Assembly: GCA_007922195.1 (NCBI GenBank) | Contig: ML682059.1 | Coordinates: 15,058,319 to 15,122,318, forward strand | Reading direction: 5' to 3' | DNA: 64,000 bases | Source of the DNA: Podocnemis expansa | Taxonomy: Eukaryota > Chordata > Testudines > Podocnemididae | Shown: one piece after another, positions 1 to 10,379 of the stretch | Layout: each line of letters opens with the position of its first letter | Position numbering within the stretch: position 1 is the stretch's first letter | Translations under genes and position numbers: made by a program | Notes under the pieces: generated by a model | The model's input: the letters and a program-made list of their open reading frames with translations, nothing else | Database searches by the model: none | What the model was told of the DNA's origin: nothing

Positions 1-150
1 TCCCGAGTCCCCTGCCAAGTTCATGTTCCCTCCCCAAGTCCCCTCCCAAGTCCCCTGCCAAGTTCATGTTCCCTGCCCCGGACCCCCCCAGATTGCCCCA
101 TCCCGTATCACCCCCATCCCTTCCCTTATTGTGATTGTGAATAAACCCCT
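1..150 (+). other. Possible 3' end of the second Harbinger gene
   Basis: A C-rich, short tandem stretch (variants of 'CCCAAGTCCCCT') would encode a proline/serine-rich tail on the plus strand and is followed by an AATAAA at 140-145. Harbinger elements usually carry a second gene for a Myb/SANT-like DNA-binding protein, often convergent with the transposase. Position and orientation fit its 3' end, but no domain is visible in the 150 bases available. Confidence 0.3.
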
Positions 151-183
151 GGAAAGTTATTCTTGGTTGTCTGTGTTTTTATT

Positions 184-198
184 GGGGGGGGGGGGGGT
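184..198 (+). repeat. Poly-G tract
   Basis: A run of about fifteen G lies between the presumed convergent genes of the Harbinger element. It is a simple repeat and a likely site of assembly length error. Confidence 0.8.
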
Positions 199-279
199 TG
201 GCAGTGTGGGTGGATGGGTGCGGGCTGGCTGTGGGTGGACGGGGGGAGATGGTGTTTTGGTGCAGGGCAGGCCTGGTCC

Positions 280-1524
280 TCAGTCTTCCTCCGCAGCAAA
301 GGCGAGCCGGAGGGCATCGCGGATGGCGAGGGCTCGCGCAGATGGCTGCTCCCGAGTTGGCTGGGGTCTTGGTTGTTCATAGTCCCTGGCAAATGCTTGG
401 ACCTCAGCCTCCCATGCGAGTGGGATGGGTTCCCCCTGCTGCTCACAAAAGTTGTGGAGCACTGCACATGCCGCGATGGCTTGCGGCAGGCTCCGCTCAG
501 CAAGGTGGAGGCGAGTGACCAGGCACCTCCACCGGGCCTTGAGGCGTCCGAATGCCCACTCGACCACCTGTCGACAGCGGGCCAGGCGGCGATTGAACAG
601 CTGCCGGCTGGGGTCAAGTGGCCCGGCGTATGGTCGCATTAGCCAGGGCCGCAGGGGGTAGGCCGCGTCCGCCACTATAAGAACGGGCACCTCTACGCCC
701 CCAAGGTGGATGGTGTGAGGGGGGAAGTGGGTGCCTGCCTCCATGCCCCGGTACAGGGCGGAGTTGCGGAGGACCCTGGAGTCATGGGCCCTCCCTGGCC
801 ATCCCACGTAGCAGTCCTGGAACCGGCCCTGGTGGTCCACAAGGGACTGCATAATGACCGAATGGTATCCCTTTCAGTTGCGGTACACCGCAGCCCTGTG
901 CTCCGGGGCGCGCACAGGGATATGTGTGGTGTCCAAGATGCCAGCACAGTTTGGAAAGCCAAGGGTTGCCATCCCGGGCATGGTGTCCTGCAGGTCCCCA
1001 CATCTCACCAGGCGCCGTAGGAGGATGCGATTGATGGCCCTGGTGACCTCGAGGAGGATGGTGCCGGTGGTGGACCTCCCGACGCCAAACAGGTGCGCCA
1101 CTGCCCTGTGCGACTCCGGGGTGGCCAGCTTCCACAGGGCGATGGCCACTCGTTTGTCCACTGCGACAGCAGGCCTCATGGGGGTGTCCCAGTGGCGCAG
1201 GTGCGGGGCGAGTTCGCCCACCAGGCGGGTGAAACTGGCCCTGCTCATGTGAAAGTTCTGGCGCCAGAGGTCGTCGCCCCAGGTGCGCAGAACGACCCTC
1301 TCCCACCAGTCAACGCTGGTCTCACGCGCCCACATGCGGTGGGGCACAGGGAGGGGCAGGGGCAGTAGCTGAGCCCTGCGGCTGAGCTGGATGTACTCCT
1401 CAGCCACAGGCCGGTCCTCCTCGGGGTCTACAAACAGAGTCTCCCAGAGGTGCTGGAGCCCCTCGATGCGCACCGAGGGGCCGGGTGCTGGACAGCGCTG
1501 TCTAGGCAGCCGAGCACTGTCCAT
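280..1524 (-). pseudogene. HARBI1-like Harbinger transposase with a single in-frame stop
   Basis: This is a DDE transposase of the PIF/Harbinger (DDE_Tnp_4) family, which cuts and pastes the element at 3-bp TWA targets. From the ATG at 1524 the frame is open for 415 codons except for one TGA at 874-876, between 'VYRN' and 'KGYHSV'; an arginine codon (CGA) is expected there. Family landmarks are in order: an N-terminal helical region with 'FTRLVGEL', 'AVDKRVAIALW', the first catalytic Asp in 'GILDTTHIPV', 'KGYHSV.MQ.LVDH.GRF' followed by 'GRAHDSRVL', the second Asp in 'LIVADAAYPLRPWLM', and the Glu in 'VVEWAFGRLKARW'. Length matches usual HARBI1-like proteins (about 350-450 residues). The stop separates the first Asp from the rest of the catalytic core, so this copy is inactive unless readthrough occurs. 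An upstream ATG at 1902 lies outside the transposon terminus and is not the start. Confidence 0.9.
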
Positions 1525-1845
1525 GGCTTGCAGCGTGCTGCTAGCGTGAGTGGACAGGGGAGTGAGGTCAGGGCCGGCTTTTATGTGATTGGCTACCAAC
1601 ATGGCCACCAACATGGCCCAGGGAGGCGGCCATGTTGCCACACCTCCCATGCTGCACTGCCCCTGGGTCGAAATAGCAAGTCCACACGGTGGAAACGCTA
1701 TTTCGATTCCCGTTTTTTGCTTATTTCGCGGACACCATTTTGTTATTTCGAAACAGGTTATTTCAAAATAACATGTTATATCGAAACAAGTTATTTCGAA
1801 ATAACTTGTTTCGAAACAAGCGCTCCCCGTGTGAACAAAGCCTAA

Positions 1846-2876
1846 GTGCCACATGACTCCTTGGGTTTTTTTGCTGATCACAGAATGACAATGAATAGCC
1901 AATGCGATGTGGCAGTGAAAAAAGCTAATGCAGTCATGGAGTGCATCAGAAGGGGTATTTCCAGTAAGCTACGAAGGTGTTAGTACTGTTATACAAGGTG
2001 CTGGTGCGACCTCACTTGAAATATTGTGTACAGTTCTGGTCACCCATGTTTAAGAAAGATGAAGTCAAACTGGAACAGGTGCAAAGAAGGGCTACAAAGA
2101 TGATTCATGGAATGGAAAATCTTCCCTATGAGAGACGACTTATAGAGCTTGGTTTGTTTAGTCTTCTCAAAAGAAGGCTGAGAGGAGATTTGATTGCTCT
2201 TTATAAATACATTAGAGGGATAAATACAAGGGAGGGAGGGAATTATTTGAATACAGCGCCAATGTGGACACAAGAACAAATGGATACAAACTGTCCTTCA
2301 GAAAATTTAGGCTTGAAATTAGATGCAGATTCCTAACCATCAGAGGAGTAAAGTTCTGGAATAGTCTACCAAGTGGAAGTGGTGGGGGCAAAAACATTAG
2401 GTGCCTTCATCACCAAGTTTGATAAGTTTATGGAAGGAATGATATGATGGACAATGCAGCTTGGCCATTGTCTGTCTTTTACTACTGGTGATGGGTATGA
2501 TAGTGATGTGGCAAGGGGCATTAGACGGAGTGGGTTCTGAGTTATTACAGAGAAGTTCTTCTTGACTGGCTGTTGTGGACTTGTCCTCATGCTCAGGGTT
2601 TAACTGATCGCCATATTTTCCCCCAGGTCAGATTGGCTTGGGCACTGTTTTTTTTTTTTTTTGTCTTCCTATGTAGTATTGGGCATGGTTCACTTGCTGG
2701 TTGATTCTCTGTATTAAAGTCTTTCAGTCATGATTTGAGGACTTTAATAGCTCAGTTATGGGTTTGAGATTCATTGTAGGAGTGGGTTGGTGAGGTTTTA
2801 TGGCCTGCACTGTGCGGGAGGTCAGACTGGATGATCATATTGGTCCCTTCTGACCTTAGAGTCTATGAATCTATGA
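1846..2876 (+). mobile_element. CR1 LINE, 5'-truncated, ORF2 C-terminus and 3' UTR
   Basis: The plus strand encodes the C-terminal part of the CR1 ORF2 protein (reverse transcriptase): 'VKKANAVMECIRRGISS', a frameshift near 1970, then '[20 protein letters not shown]', '[35 protein letters not shown]'. The 3' UTR ends with 'GGTCCCTTCTGACCTTAGAG' followed by 'TCTATGAATCTATGA', the typical CR1 tail. Left, it abuts the Harbinger terminus; right, it abuts DIRS sequence in mid-gene. The simplest reading is that CR1 inserted into the DIRS copy and Harbinger then inserted into CR1. Confidence 0.9.
1977..2336 (+). pseudogene. CR1 ORF2 C-terminal fragment
   Basis: This 119-residue open stretch is the thumb/C-terminal region of CR1 reverse transcriptase, homologous to the minus-strand fragment at 50546-50875 ('[11 protein letters not shown]......ERL..LGLFSL.KRRLR.DLI'). 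It lacks the catalytic palm and endonuclease, and is a dead 5'-truncated remnant. Confidence 0.85.
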
Positions 2877-4079
2877 CTTAGGCATGGTGTCCAAATTACG
2901 GAGGTGGAGGGTGCCATGTGTCTGAGAAGCTGTAGGCAGCGATGGGCTGTGGGCACTTGAGACTCCTGCAGCTCCATAATGATGGTGCAGATGGATCAAA
3001 ATCTTGAAGGGGGAAGAGAGGTTGTCCATTTGCGAGCATCTAGGAGACCTCCTATGAACTCTATGCTTTGGAATGGGCAGAGATTTGACTTTTCACGATT
3101 TATGCAGAGGCTCAGGTACCCACACAGTTGGGTTATTGTTCTGACATGGAGCTTTACCTGAGCTCTTGATTCCCCATGTATTAACCAATCTTCTAGGTAG
3201 GGGTAAATCTTTATACCCTGCTGGTGCAAGAACACTGCTACCAGTGCCATACACTTTGTGAATGCCCTGGGGGCCAGAGAGAGCTTGAAGGGGAGCAGTG
3301 TAAATTGGAAATGATTTCCCCCCATGATGAACCTTAAGTACTTCCTGTGGCAGAGACGTATTGCTATATGAAAGTAAGTGTCTTTCAGGTCAAGGGCTGT
3401 GAACCAATCCCCAGGAGACAGAGATGCAATGATCTGTGACAGGGAAACCATGTGGAACTTTATTTTCCTGATGTGCTTGTGTAAGGCTCTGACATCTAGA
3501 ATGGGTCTGAGGTCCCCGTTGGGTTTGGGGATGAGAAAGTATTGGGAATAGAACCCTTTTCCTCATTCCTGCTTTGGGACCCGTTCCATAGCCCCAAGGG
3601 AGAGGAGCTTCTTGCATTCCACCTCAAGCAGGCAATCTAGATCCTGGTTCCTGAGGCTTGGGCAAGGGGGCAGTTTTTTGACCCAAGGAGCTGAACAAAA
3701 CTGTATGTGATACCCTTCCACTACCATCTCGAGGACCCAGTGGTTGGTTGTGATGTTGGCCCAATGGTGCACGAAGCAGTGCAGGCAGTTGGTGTAGGTT
3801 GGGGGTCAAGGCTGTGGGTTCACTGCCCTCAGGGTAACCGTCAAAAGCGCTGCTTCCTTCCCAACTAGCAGTTGATACCCTGCCCGCGCTTGCTAGACTG
3901 CGAGACGTGGGAATTTCCATCCTTGCTCAAGCAGGTCTTGTCCCTATCCAGGTCCCTGAGGTGCCATTGGGGGTATTGGTAGAACTGAGGAAGAGCACTC
4001 TGCATCTGGATTTGCTGTTTTAACTGCTGCAGCTGCTGTGGCAAGAGCTGATGGGGTTTAAGAGTACGCTGGGTAGATT
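2877..4079 (-). mobile_element. DIRS retrotransposon fragment (copy D), RT region
   Basis: Minus-strand sequence aligns by eye with the copy at about 40126-41330 across the start of the RT ORF and the RT core. It is split among several frames (reading blocks at 3920-3624, 3772-3563, 3617-3390 and 3451-2996). The left side is cut by the CR1 insertion; the right side stops at about 4079, where a hAT-like fragment begins. Confidence 0.85.
2996..3920 (-). pseudogene. DIRS reverse transcriptase remnant with mutated YLDD box
   Basis: DIRS RT copies element RNA into DNA. Recognisable blocks are 'SLSPGDWFTALDLKDTYFHIAI' (motif A region), 'KYLRFIMGGNHFQFTLLPFKLSLAPR', and 'KIYPYLEDWLIHGESRAQV'. The catalytic YLDD is YLED here (3188-3199), which removes one metal-binding Asp. 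Frameshifts separate the N-terminal 'FDGYPEGSEP' block from the core. The neighbour copies at 40344-41168 and 52152-52879 keep YLDD, so the change is private to this copy. Confidence 0.85.
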
Positions 4080-4084
4080 GTGGG

Positions 4085-4229
4085 CAATGTTCCCCCTAAT
4101 TACTCGTAGACTGTGTGTGCAGACAATTTCTTTGTGTGTGCAAAAACATTTCTTTGTGATCACCAATATTAGCACTATTGGATTTTGTTGTGTGCACTTC
4201 ATTTTGTTGTGTGCACAGGTTTCATGATT
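4085..4229. mobile_element. hAT-like short element, truncated copy
   Basis: It starts 'CAATGTTCCCCCTAATTACT' and matches the first about 145 bases of the fuller copy at 4506-4691, ending abruptly at 'TTTCATGATT'. No right terminus is present. Confidence 0.6.
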
Positions 4230-4432
4230 GTTAAATTTGAATTCAAACTGTAGCCAGGATTTGACCAGTAATCTACATCTAGAGACAAATATTACTTCCT
4301 CAGCTCATTGCTGCTTAGAGCTTGTAATATCTAGTATTCTCATCCATAAGCTTCTGAGGATAAAGGTATTATCAGAAATTGGATATGCAGCACTATAAGA
4401 CATACTCTTACGTCCATATTTAGGCCCGGTCT

Positions 4433-4901
4433 ATCTGTTGGTGAAATACGGTGGCAGTTGACAGGAGTTACACAAGCTACGCAGATTAGCTTGCATAACT
4501 CCTGTCATTGTTCCCCCTAATTACTTGTAGACTGTGTGCACAAACAATTTCTTTGTGTGTACAAAAACATTTCTTTGTGAGCACCAATTTTAGCACTATT
4601 GAATTTTTTTGGGCACACTTTATTTTGTTGTGTGCGCAAGTTTCATGATCTGTGTGCGTGCACACACGTGCACAGCTTAGAGGGAACAGTGTCTGTCGAC
4701 TTCCTAACCCCCCCTAGCAGCGTCTTCACTGTGCTACCCCAATGGGAATGAATTCCCATTGGTGCAGTTCTGCGCCACTTGAGGGGATAGTTTGATTAAA
4801 TCAATTTCCAGATTGATTTAGCAGCTATTAAGTGACTTAAGTCTATCTGGAAAGATTGAACCGATGGAGGTGAATTTGCTGCTGTCAGTCTGGACATGGC
4901 C
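4433..4901. mobile_element. Small TIR DNA transposon interrupted by a hAT-like element
   Basis: The ends read GGCCCGGTCTATCTG and, inverted, GGCCATGTCCAGACTG, so they form imperfect terminal inverted repeats. An internal hairpin at 4459-4505 has arms GACAGGAGTTA and TAACTCCTGTC. The second element (4506-4691) sits directly after this hairpin. No coding capacity is visible. Confidence 0.55.
4506..4691. mobile_element. hAT-like MITE
   Basis: Ends read CATTGTTCCCCCTAA and, inverted, CACTGTTCCCTCTAA. Interior has duplicated 'TTTCTTTGTGTGTRCAAAAA' blocks. An 8-bp target duplication could not be made out, so the hAT assignment rests on the terminal sequence and size. Confidence 0.55.
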
Positions 4902-5290
4902 TATGTACCCAAATATATGGCCTGATTTTCAAGAGTGCTGGGAGCCCAATGGCATTCTCCTGACTTTTGGGAGGAGTCATAAAAGGGTTAATGAAAGTAC
5001 TCAAGGAGTCAGAGAGGAAATATAGGTTAAAGGAAAGATTTAGTTAATACATATTTTTTCAATGTTTTGTTTATTCAATCACTTGAAATAATTATTAATA
5101 CTTGAAATAATTATTAATTCAAAAGCAGCCTGTATTTGAGAAAATTCTGCAAATGTATCTGCATATTATTTAAAAATAGGCTTTAGAATCTCAGGGTGGG
5201 AATTTTGTAATTTGAGGTCAGTATCTCATACATTTCCAATTGCTGTGATTGCGAGCACTGTTCAGTTTAAGTGGGTTTTAGTTCCTATGG
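4902..5290. other. No feature seen
   Basis: A/T-rich DNA with a local duplication of 'ACTTGAAATAATTATTAAT' near 5083-5120. No coding or mobile-element signature recognised. Confidence 0.6.
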
Positions 5291-5712
5291 TGTGGTGCCC
5301 TCTTGCTAGCCCTCTTTAGGGTGCCCCTCTTGACCACAAAGGATTCAGACACCCAGGCTTGCAGTCACCTGTTTATTTACACCAGGAACAAGAATCTCCC
5401 ACTATCACACCGGACCATGCCTGGGGCAGTTGTCACTCAGGCAAAGGATCCAGAGAGACAGGCCACACTTCTGTATTCCCTCCAACTCCTTTCCCCTCTG
5501 CATTTCAAACCCTCTGGGGCCTGGGCCATAAGGGCAGCTACGCCTTATGGCCTAATAAACCCTGTGGAAGGCTGCTCAGCCTGTGCCTACACACAACTGC
5601 CTCCTCTCAGGCAATCAAGTCCAAGCCCAGCTACCTGTTCTGCTGCCCCTGAGCTAACTAAACTAAAATGGCAGGGGTTGAGCAGGGGTTCACCCTACAG
5701 CACCCTATCACA
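5291..5712 (-). mobile_element. Probable solo LTR
   Basis: On the minus strand the segment starts TGTGATAGGGTGC and ends GGGCACCACA, with an AATAAA in the sequence GTAAATAAACAGG about 80 bases before the end, as expected of an LTR with a polyadenylation site. Flanking bases do not form a clear target duplication, so limits and class are uncertain. Confidence 0.45.
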
Positions 5713-7227
5713 ATTCCCTTGAGTAGACAAACCAGATAGTAAACAATTAATCCTGGAATTCTGAAATACACTCATGTCCAAGTCAGATCTTCCAAACTTT
5801 TGTTTCTAAAAACCTTCCAGTCTTTCTAAATCATCTTTCTTCCCCTCCCCATAAGATTCCTATGTGAAGGGCCAAAAAACAAAAAACAACTATTTTATAG
5901 GCTATCTAGTTATTTAAATAAAATTATTTCCCTTTTTTACACTAACTTCAGTAAAAGTCCTGCATATATATGACTTGCAAGCTTTTGGCCCCAACTTTTT
6001 CAAAGCTCCTTCAGCCCACCCAGATGAAAGACATAATTATTTTGAATTGCTACTACTAATGTAAACGTGCATTTGAATGTTCCTCTCAGGAGTCTCTTGG
6101 TAACATCATTCAAATTCATGTGTAAAAAATTAATGCCAACATAAGTTAGACATGCTCTGAATCCAGATAGAAATCATTATACTAAAATAAATTAGTCAAA
6201 TATCTTTATTGAACGTAAGTTAGTCAGAAGTACATTTTGTTGCCTAATAAAATGCCATCAGCTGGACATTATAATTCTGTTACATGATAAAGTCTATCTC
6301 AACCCTTAAAGTAGCAAGTTACAAAATAATTAGGCTGAATCCAGTCTTAGGAATGTGTAGAATGACTTTCTGCCCTTCATTTCTACCTACACATGGGTAC
6401 TGAGGATAATCAACTTGCTAGTGGCCTTAAGTAGCGACAGCTAGTATGTGTCAGAAACTGCATGGTACCTTCATGTACTATTTTTTTAAAACCAGTGAAG
6501 GTAGAGTGACTAAAAATATACCCAGTCACATGTTAGTTTATAAGTTCATGGCAGTAGCATTTCCAGGGAAAGGAGAATCAGAGCGAGAGCGAGAGCGAGA
6601 GAGTGACAGATCTAGATTTGATGCTCTATATATGCACAGCTGGAGGAGGAAAGGGATTCCCATGGCCCTGAACCTGGCTACATCTGTTCTAAAGCCTCAT
6701 AAATTTCTGCTTAGCAGCCAGTTGGGCAGAATCTTAAAAGAGCATCAGATAGGGACTCATCTTGATAAAGCAATTATGTTGTCAGCTCTCTCGATGAGCT
6801 TGAACTTGACAAAGCATGCTCCAAACTTGTAATTCTAGCCTATAGATCACAAAAGCTTGACGAGGAGGTATTTTGAGATAGATGAATTACCCAAAGAAAT
6901 GGCTTTTCATGTTGTTTTGGGGCCAAATCCAGGTCCAGAATTGTTTTGAAGAAGGGACATGACAGCCCTGGGGCATAGGGAAGGAAGAATCTTTAGCCAA
7001 CAAATTCATTGTTACTCCCAGCTGACAGCTCTGTTTAATAATTGTCAGCCAGGACATCTATCTTAGAATTGTGGCCCCTTTCAAGTTCTTTGTATCTCTC
7101 ATTCAGCCATAGACATGCCTGATGAAATCCTGGCTCCAGTGAGCTCAGTGTCAGTACTTCATTGATTTTAGTACAATCAGTTTCTTGCCCAGCATCCCTT
7201 CTGTGGACTCAGACAGACACTACACAA
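5713..7227. other. Intergenic or intronic DNA, no gene seen
   Basis: A/T-rich sequence with short open frames only and no recognisable domain. It includes a short (GAGCGA)n repeat at 6581-6604. Confidence 0.6.
6581..6604 (+). repeat. (GAGCGA)n simple repeat
   Basis: About four copies of a GAGCGA-type hexamer followed by GAGAGTGA. Confidence 0.8.
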
Positions 7228-7392
7228 AGTTATTTCCTTTCATTCTGTAAATTCCCCAATCTTCTAACTGTCTGACAAAGTGGGATTTTCTCCCATGAAA
7301 GCTCATGCAATAAATAAATGCATTAGTCTTTAAAGGTGCCACAGGACTGCTGGTTTGTTTTGCTGAACTAGACTAACACAACTACCCCTTTG
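7228..7392 (+). mobile_element. Penelope-like element 3' tail
   Basis: Contains 'TTTTCTCCCATGAAAGCTCA', 'GCATTAGTCTTTAAAGGTGC' and 'CTAGACTAACACAACTACCC', the conserved terminal block that also lies beside Penelope coding sequence at 15801-17290 and 19881-20883. Only the tail is present. It is in the opposite orientation to those copies. Confidence 0.75.
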
Positions 7393-8012
7393 GAACTACA
7401 CAAAGTCGGTGAATCCCTCATGTCATTCCAAGGACCTGAGACGGCAAGTTTAAGAACACCAGCCAAAGTGCATGGGGTGATGCATAATGACTAAGGAACT
7501 GCTTGGTGCAATAAAAAATGCTTAAGGGTATAAAGAGCCTTCTTTCTGCATGGCCCAGGAGATGCAGCTATGACTGAGCTCTATATCACAGCAGGAACAG
7601 AGCTAGCCTTTGGTGTTATAGGTGGTACAAAACAAATAATTTTGTCTAATGGGGGGAAAAAAGAACTGGAGATGAGCAGAAGATTTCATTCTAGATTCGA
7701 TTTAGACTAATGTTCGCATTAAAGGCCAAGTCAGAGCATAGGTCCCAGTGTGGGAACCAACGTAGGGAAACTGTGTATATGAGATTTGAGTTCAAAATCG
7801 TAGGAAACTTATGAGAGCAAATGATATCAAAGGTTTACTTCATACTGGCTTAAAACATTCTGGGTACTGTCAAAAATAATAATATTACTGATTTTTAACT
7901 GTATCATTATTAACATTGGAAAATAAATTACTTCTAATCTTAAATACTACATGGAACAAAAATTGAAGGAGTGGATTTGAATCCCAGGAAATTCTCAAAC
8001 TGAAGTTTCTAA
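7393..8012. other. No feature seen
   Basis: No coding or repeat signature recognised in this 620-base stretch. Confidence 0.5.
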
Positions 8013-8906
8013 CAGTATGCATACACTACAAAGATGTGTTGACATATCTTATGTCAACTTTCAGCCACTGCTATGATTATATAGCTCTGGATGACATCCA
8101 CTCTCTCATCCTTGGGTTGGAGGAGTGCATCCTCACCAGGACCACTTCCACCAACCTAAGGACCAGCATATGGGGATCTGAGAGTCATTTCTTAGCTCCC
8201 ACTCCTGGATGCTCCCCTGTTTGCTAAAGATCCAAGCTGGGGCAGAGTGATTTCCCTGCTCCCAGCCCCTGGCAGCTTGGTCCCAGATCCCAGCTGGGAG
8301 TTGGGCGACAGCCACCCAAGTCCTGGCTACCAGTGGGGCTATAGCCATGCCATGTGGAGGCCCCATCCTTGACATTTGACCCCATGCTGGGGTCCTGCCA
8401 GCCCTGCAGCGTCCCCACTCCTCCCCATCAGCCTTGAGTGGTCCCTCAGCTTCTACATGGGCTCATGCCAACCCCCCAACCCTCTATCAGATCTTTCCCA
8501 GGCTCCCCGGCCCCCGACAGCCACTGCCAGAGTCCCCGGCCCTGCCACAGAGCTCCCCAGCTACCGCCAGGGCCCCCAGCCCCACCACAGGCTGCCACCA
8601 TGGAACTCTGACCCTGCTGCAGGTTTCCTGTAGCAGAGCAGTGAAAATGATAAGAATGAGAAACCAGTGGACAGCTAAGGGGAGACAGTGCACTGTCACT
8701 GATGCACTGCCACTGATGCAGAGACTGATGCACTGCCACTCTGCCTTTGTCAACAGAAGCACGACACCTTTTGTTGGGATGGTTTTATTCTGTTGACACA
8801 ACAGAGCAGTTTTGTTAACAAAAGTGTGGTTACAGTGTGTACACTAGGTTTGTTTTGTCAACGTCATGTGATTTATGCTAAGAAGACTTTGTGGTGTAGA
8901 CCAGGC
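8013..8906. mobile_element. TIR DNA transposon, non-autonomous
   Basis: Ends carry inverted repeats: 'GCATACACTACAAAG' at the left and, inverted, 'GGTCTACACCACAAAG' at the right, followed by 'TTGACA' or 'GTTGACAAAAC' subterminal motifs. Flanks are TAA (8010-8012) and TTA (8907-8909), suggesting a 3-bp TWA-like target with one change. The interior is a C-rich segment (8230-8640) whose proline-rich frames have no domain. No transposase is seen. Confidence 0.6.
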
Positions 8907-10379
8907 TTAAGTGAAGATGACTTGAAAGTCTAGTTTTTAGTTTTGGTCCAACTCTAGTTAAATATTTATAAAGTTAGAACATATTTTGTTGAGCTCTTTG
9001 ACTGTGTTTTGCTTTCTTTTTTAGATATTTTAGATGTCATTAATTTAAGAAATTCAGGATGGCCATTTGTTTGGTGTTACAGGTATCGGATCAGAACAGT
9101 GCTGTGTGCTCTCCTAGAAGTTTTACTAGCTCATCTTCTGATGTGGTTTAATTCATGCTAAAATATAAATCTGCCACATTCAGGTATTGTGTGTTCAAGC
9201 ATTAGGTTTCTGATGCAGTAAATGCAGTCCCATGACTGTCCAAGTGTATAAGTATTTTGAGACACCGTCACAATCTCCAGGGGAAATCTTGCTGATAGAT
9301 GCTAGAGAATGGAGACAGCTTTAAAAGATAAAAGCATATGCTAGTCATAAAAGGTGTTCTTATGAGATGAATTAACATGAGATACCAATAGCAGTTCTTT
9401 CATATTAACATGTTGAAGAGTCATTAGCAGTTTCACTTATGTCTACTTAATGGATTTCTTAAAATTTTTTCAAGGTACTTACTTTCTCAGTGGGGACAGT
9501 CTTCTGCAGGGAGGACCCTAGTCAGGTTTAAAAGAACAAAAATAGACAGACAATGTGAGTGGAGCAAGTAATGTTGTTTGAATGTAAAATGTGCATTTTC
9601 CATACAAATTATATTAGTACGGATGAAAAACCTGACTCATAACAACTGGGCAAACATTACTTGTAGTAAACTTTAATTTGAGAAAGTATGTGGGACACAT
9701 TGTTAAACACACATTCAAAAACACAGTAGTGATACAGTGGGATTGACAAAAGTGCTCACAGTTGACCTAACCCTCTTTTCACAGAAATCAGCTCCATGCT
9801 GGGTGCTTTTGAAATTCATATCCAAAGTTTAAAGGGTCATATGCAATAAACTGTTATAACAATATGTTACTGTTCTATCAGAAATTATATGTGTGTGTAA
9901 GGCAGGTTTAGAGGCTGTGCCTAGCAGCTTCTAAGGGAGGACAGCTAATCTGCATGTGTTTTTTATTTGCATGAGCACAAAGAACATATTAGCATAGTCA
10001 CACTGTGGGTGCAGGGCAATATGGGTAATGGTATTCAGGTTGATTTGATCAAAAATCTGTCAATATCTGTAATTCTACTGAAAAACATGAAATACCATCT
10101 TTTGTAGTATGCTGCTCTCCTGCTTGTTCAAACTGTTTAGGTGAGTTAAAGGATAAAAGCTACCCTTAGCAAAAAGAATGTTAAAAGAGGGGTCACCTCC
10201 TTCTCCTAGCCTGGTGAAGTTAAGACAGGGGTGGGGGGTTTAGCATTAGCTCAGTCTAGAACTATGCCTGAGGCATTACCTCAACTCATTGCCCCATGAT
10301 CAAAGAATAGATCTGGCCAAGATCTCTGTGAAGCCTTTCTTTTGTTATTTCACTGGGAGAAGCTGTTTGCAGCTATGTA
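8907..10379. other. Intergenic or intronic DNA, no gene seen
   Basis: A/T-rich, no convincing coding region. The right part (from about 9890) may belong to the LTR-like sequence described next, but its 5' limit is not visible. Confidence 0.5.

Larger units (their letters stand above)
1..1842 (-). mobile_element. PIF/Harbinger DNA transposon, left end outside the window
   Basis: The right terminus at 1842 is followed by TAA, the usual 3-bp TWA target of Harbinger elements. Read inward on the minus strand it begins GGCTTTGTTCACACG and continues into A/T-rich TTTCGAAATAA-type subterminal repeats (1680-1840). A HARBI1-like transposase occupies 280-1524 on the minus strand. The left terminal repeat is not in the window. 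The same termini and a stretch of internal sequence (about 1627-1655) recur in the MITE at 55246-55548, and the termini alone in the MITE at 28444-28891. The right end abuts CR1 coding sequence, so the transposon probably inserted into a CR1 copy whose other half lies to the left of the window. Confidence 0.85.

Noticed and set aside
163..642. Plus-strand open frames of 100-160 codons at the left end
   Set aside because: They are antisense shadows of the Harbinger transposase and have low-complexity G-rich starts.
4498..4699. 8-bp target duplication for the hAT-like MITE
   Set aside because: Flanks ACTCCTGT and TCTGTCGA do not match convincingly in any offset.
8376..8801. Proline-rich and Ser/Gly-rich frames on both strands
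   Set aside because: They arise from the C-rich core of a TIR element, overlap each other in several frames and show no domain.
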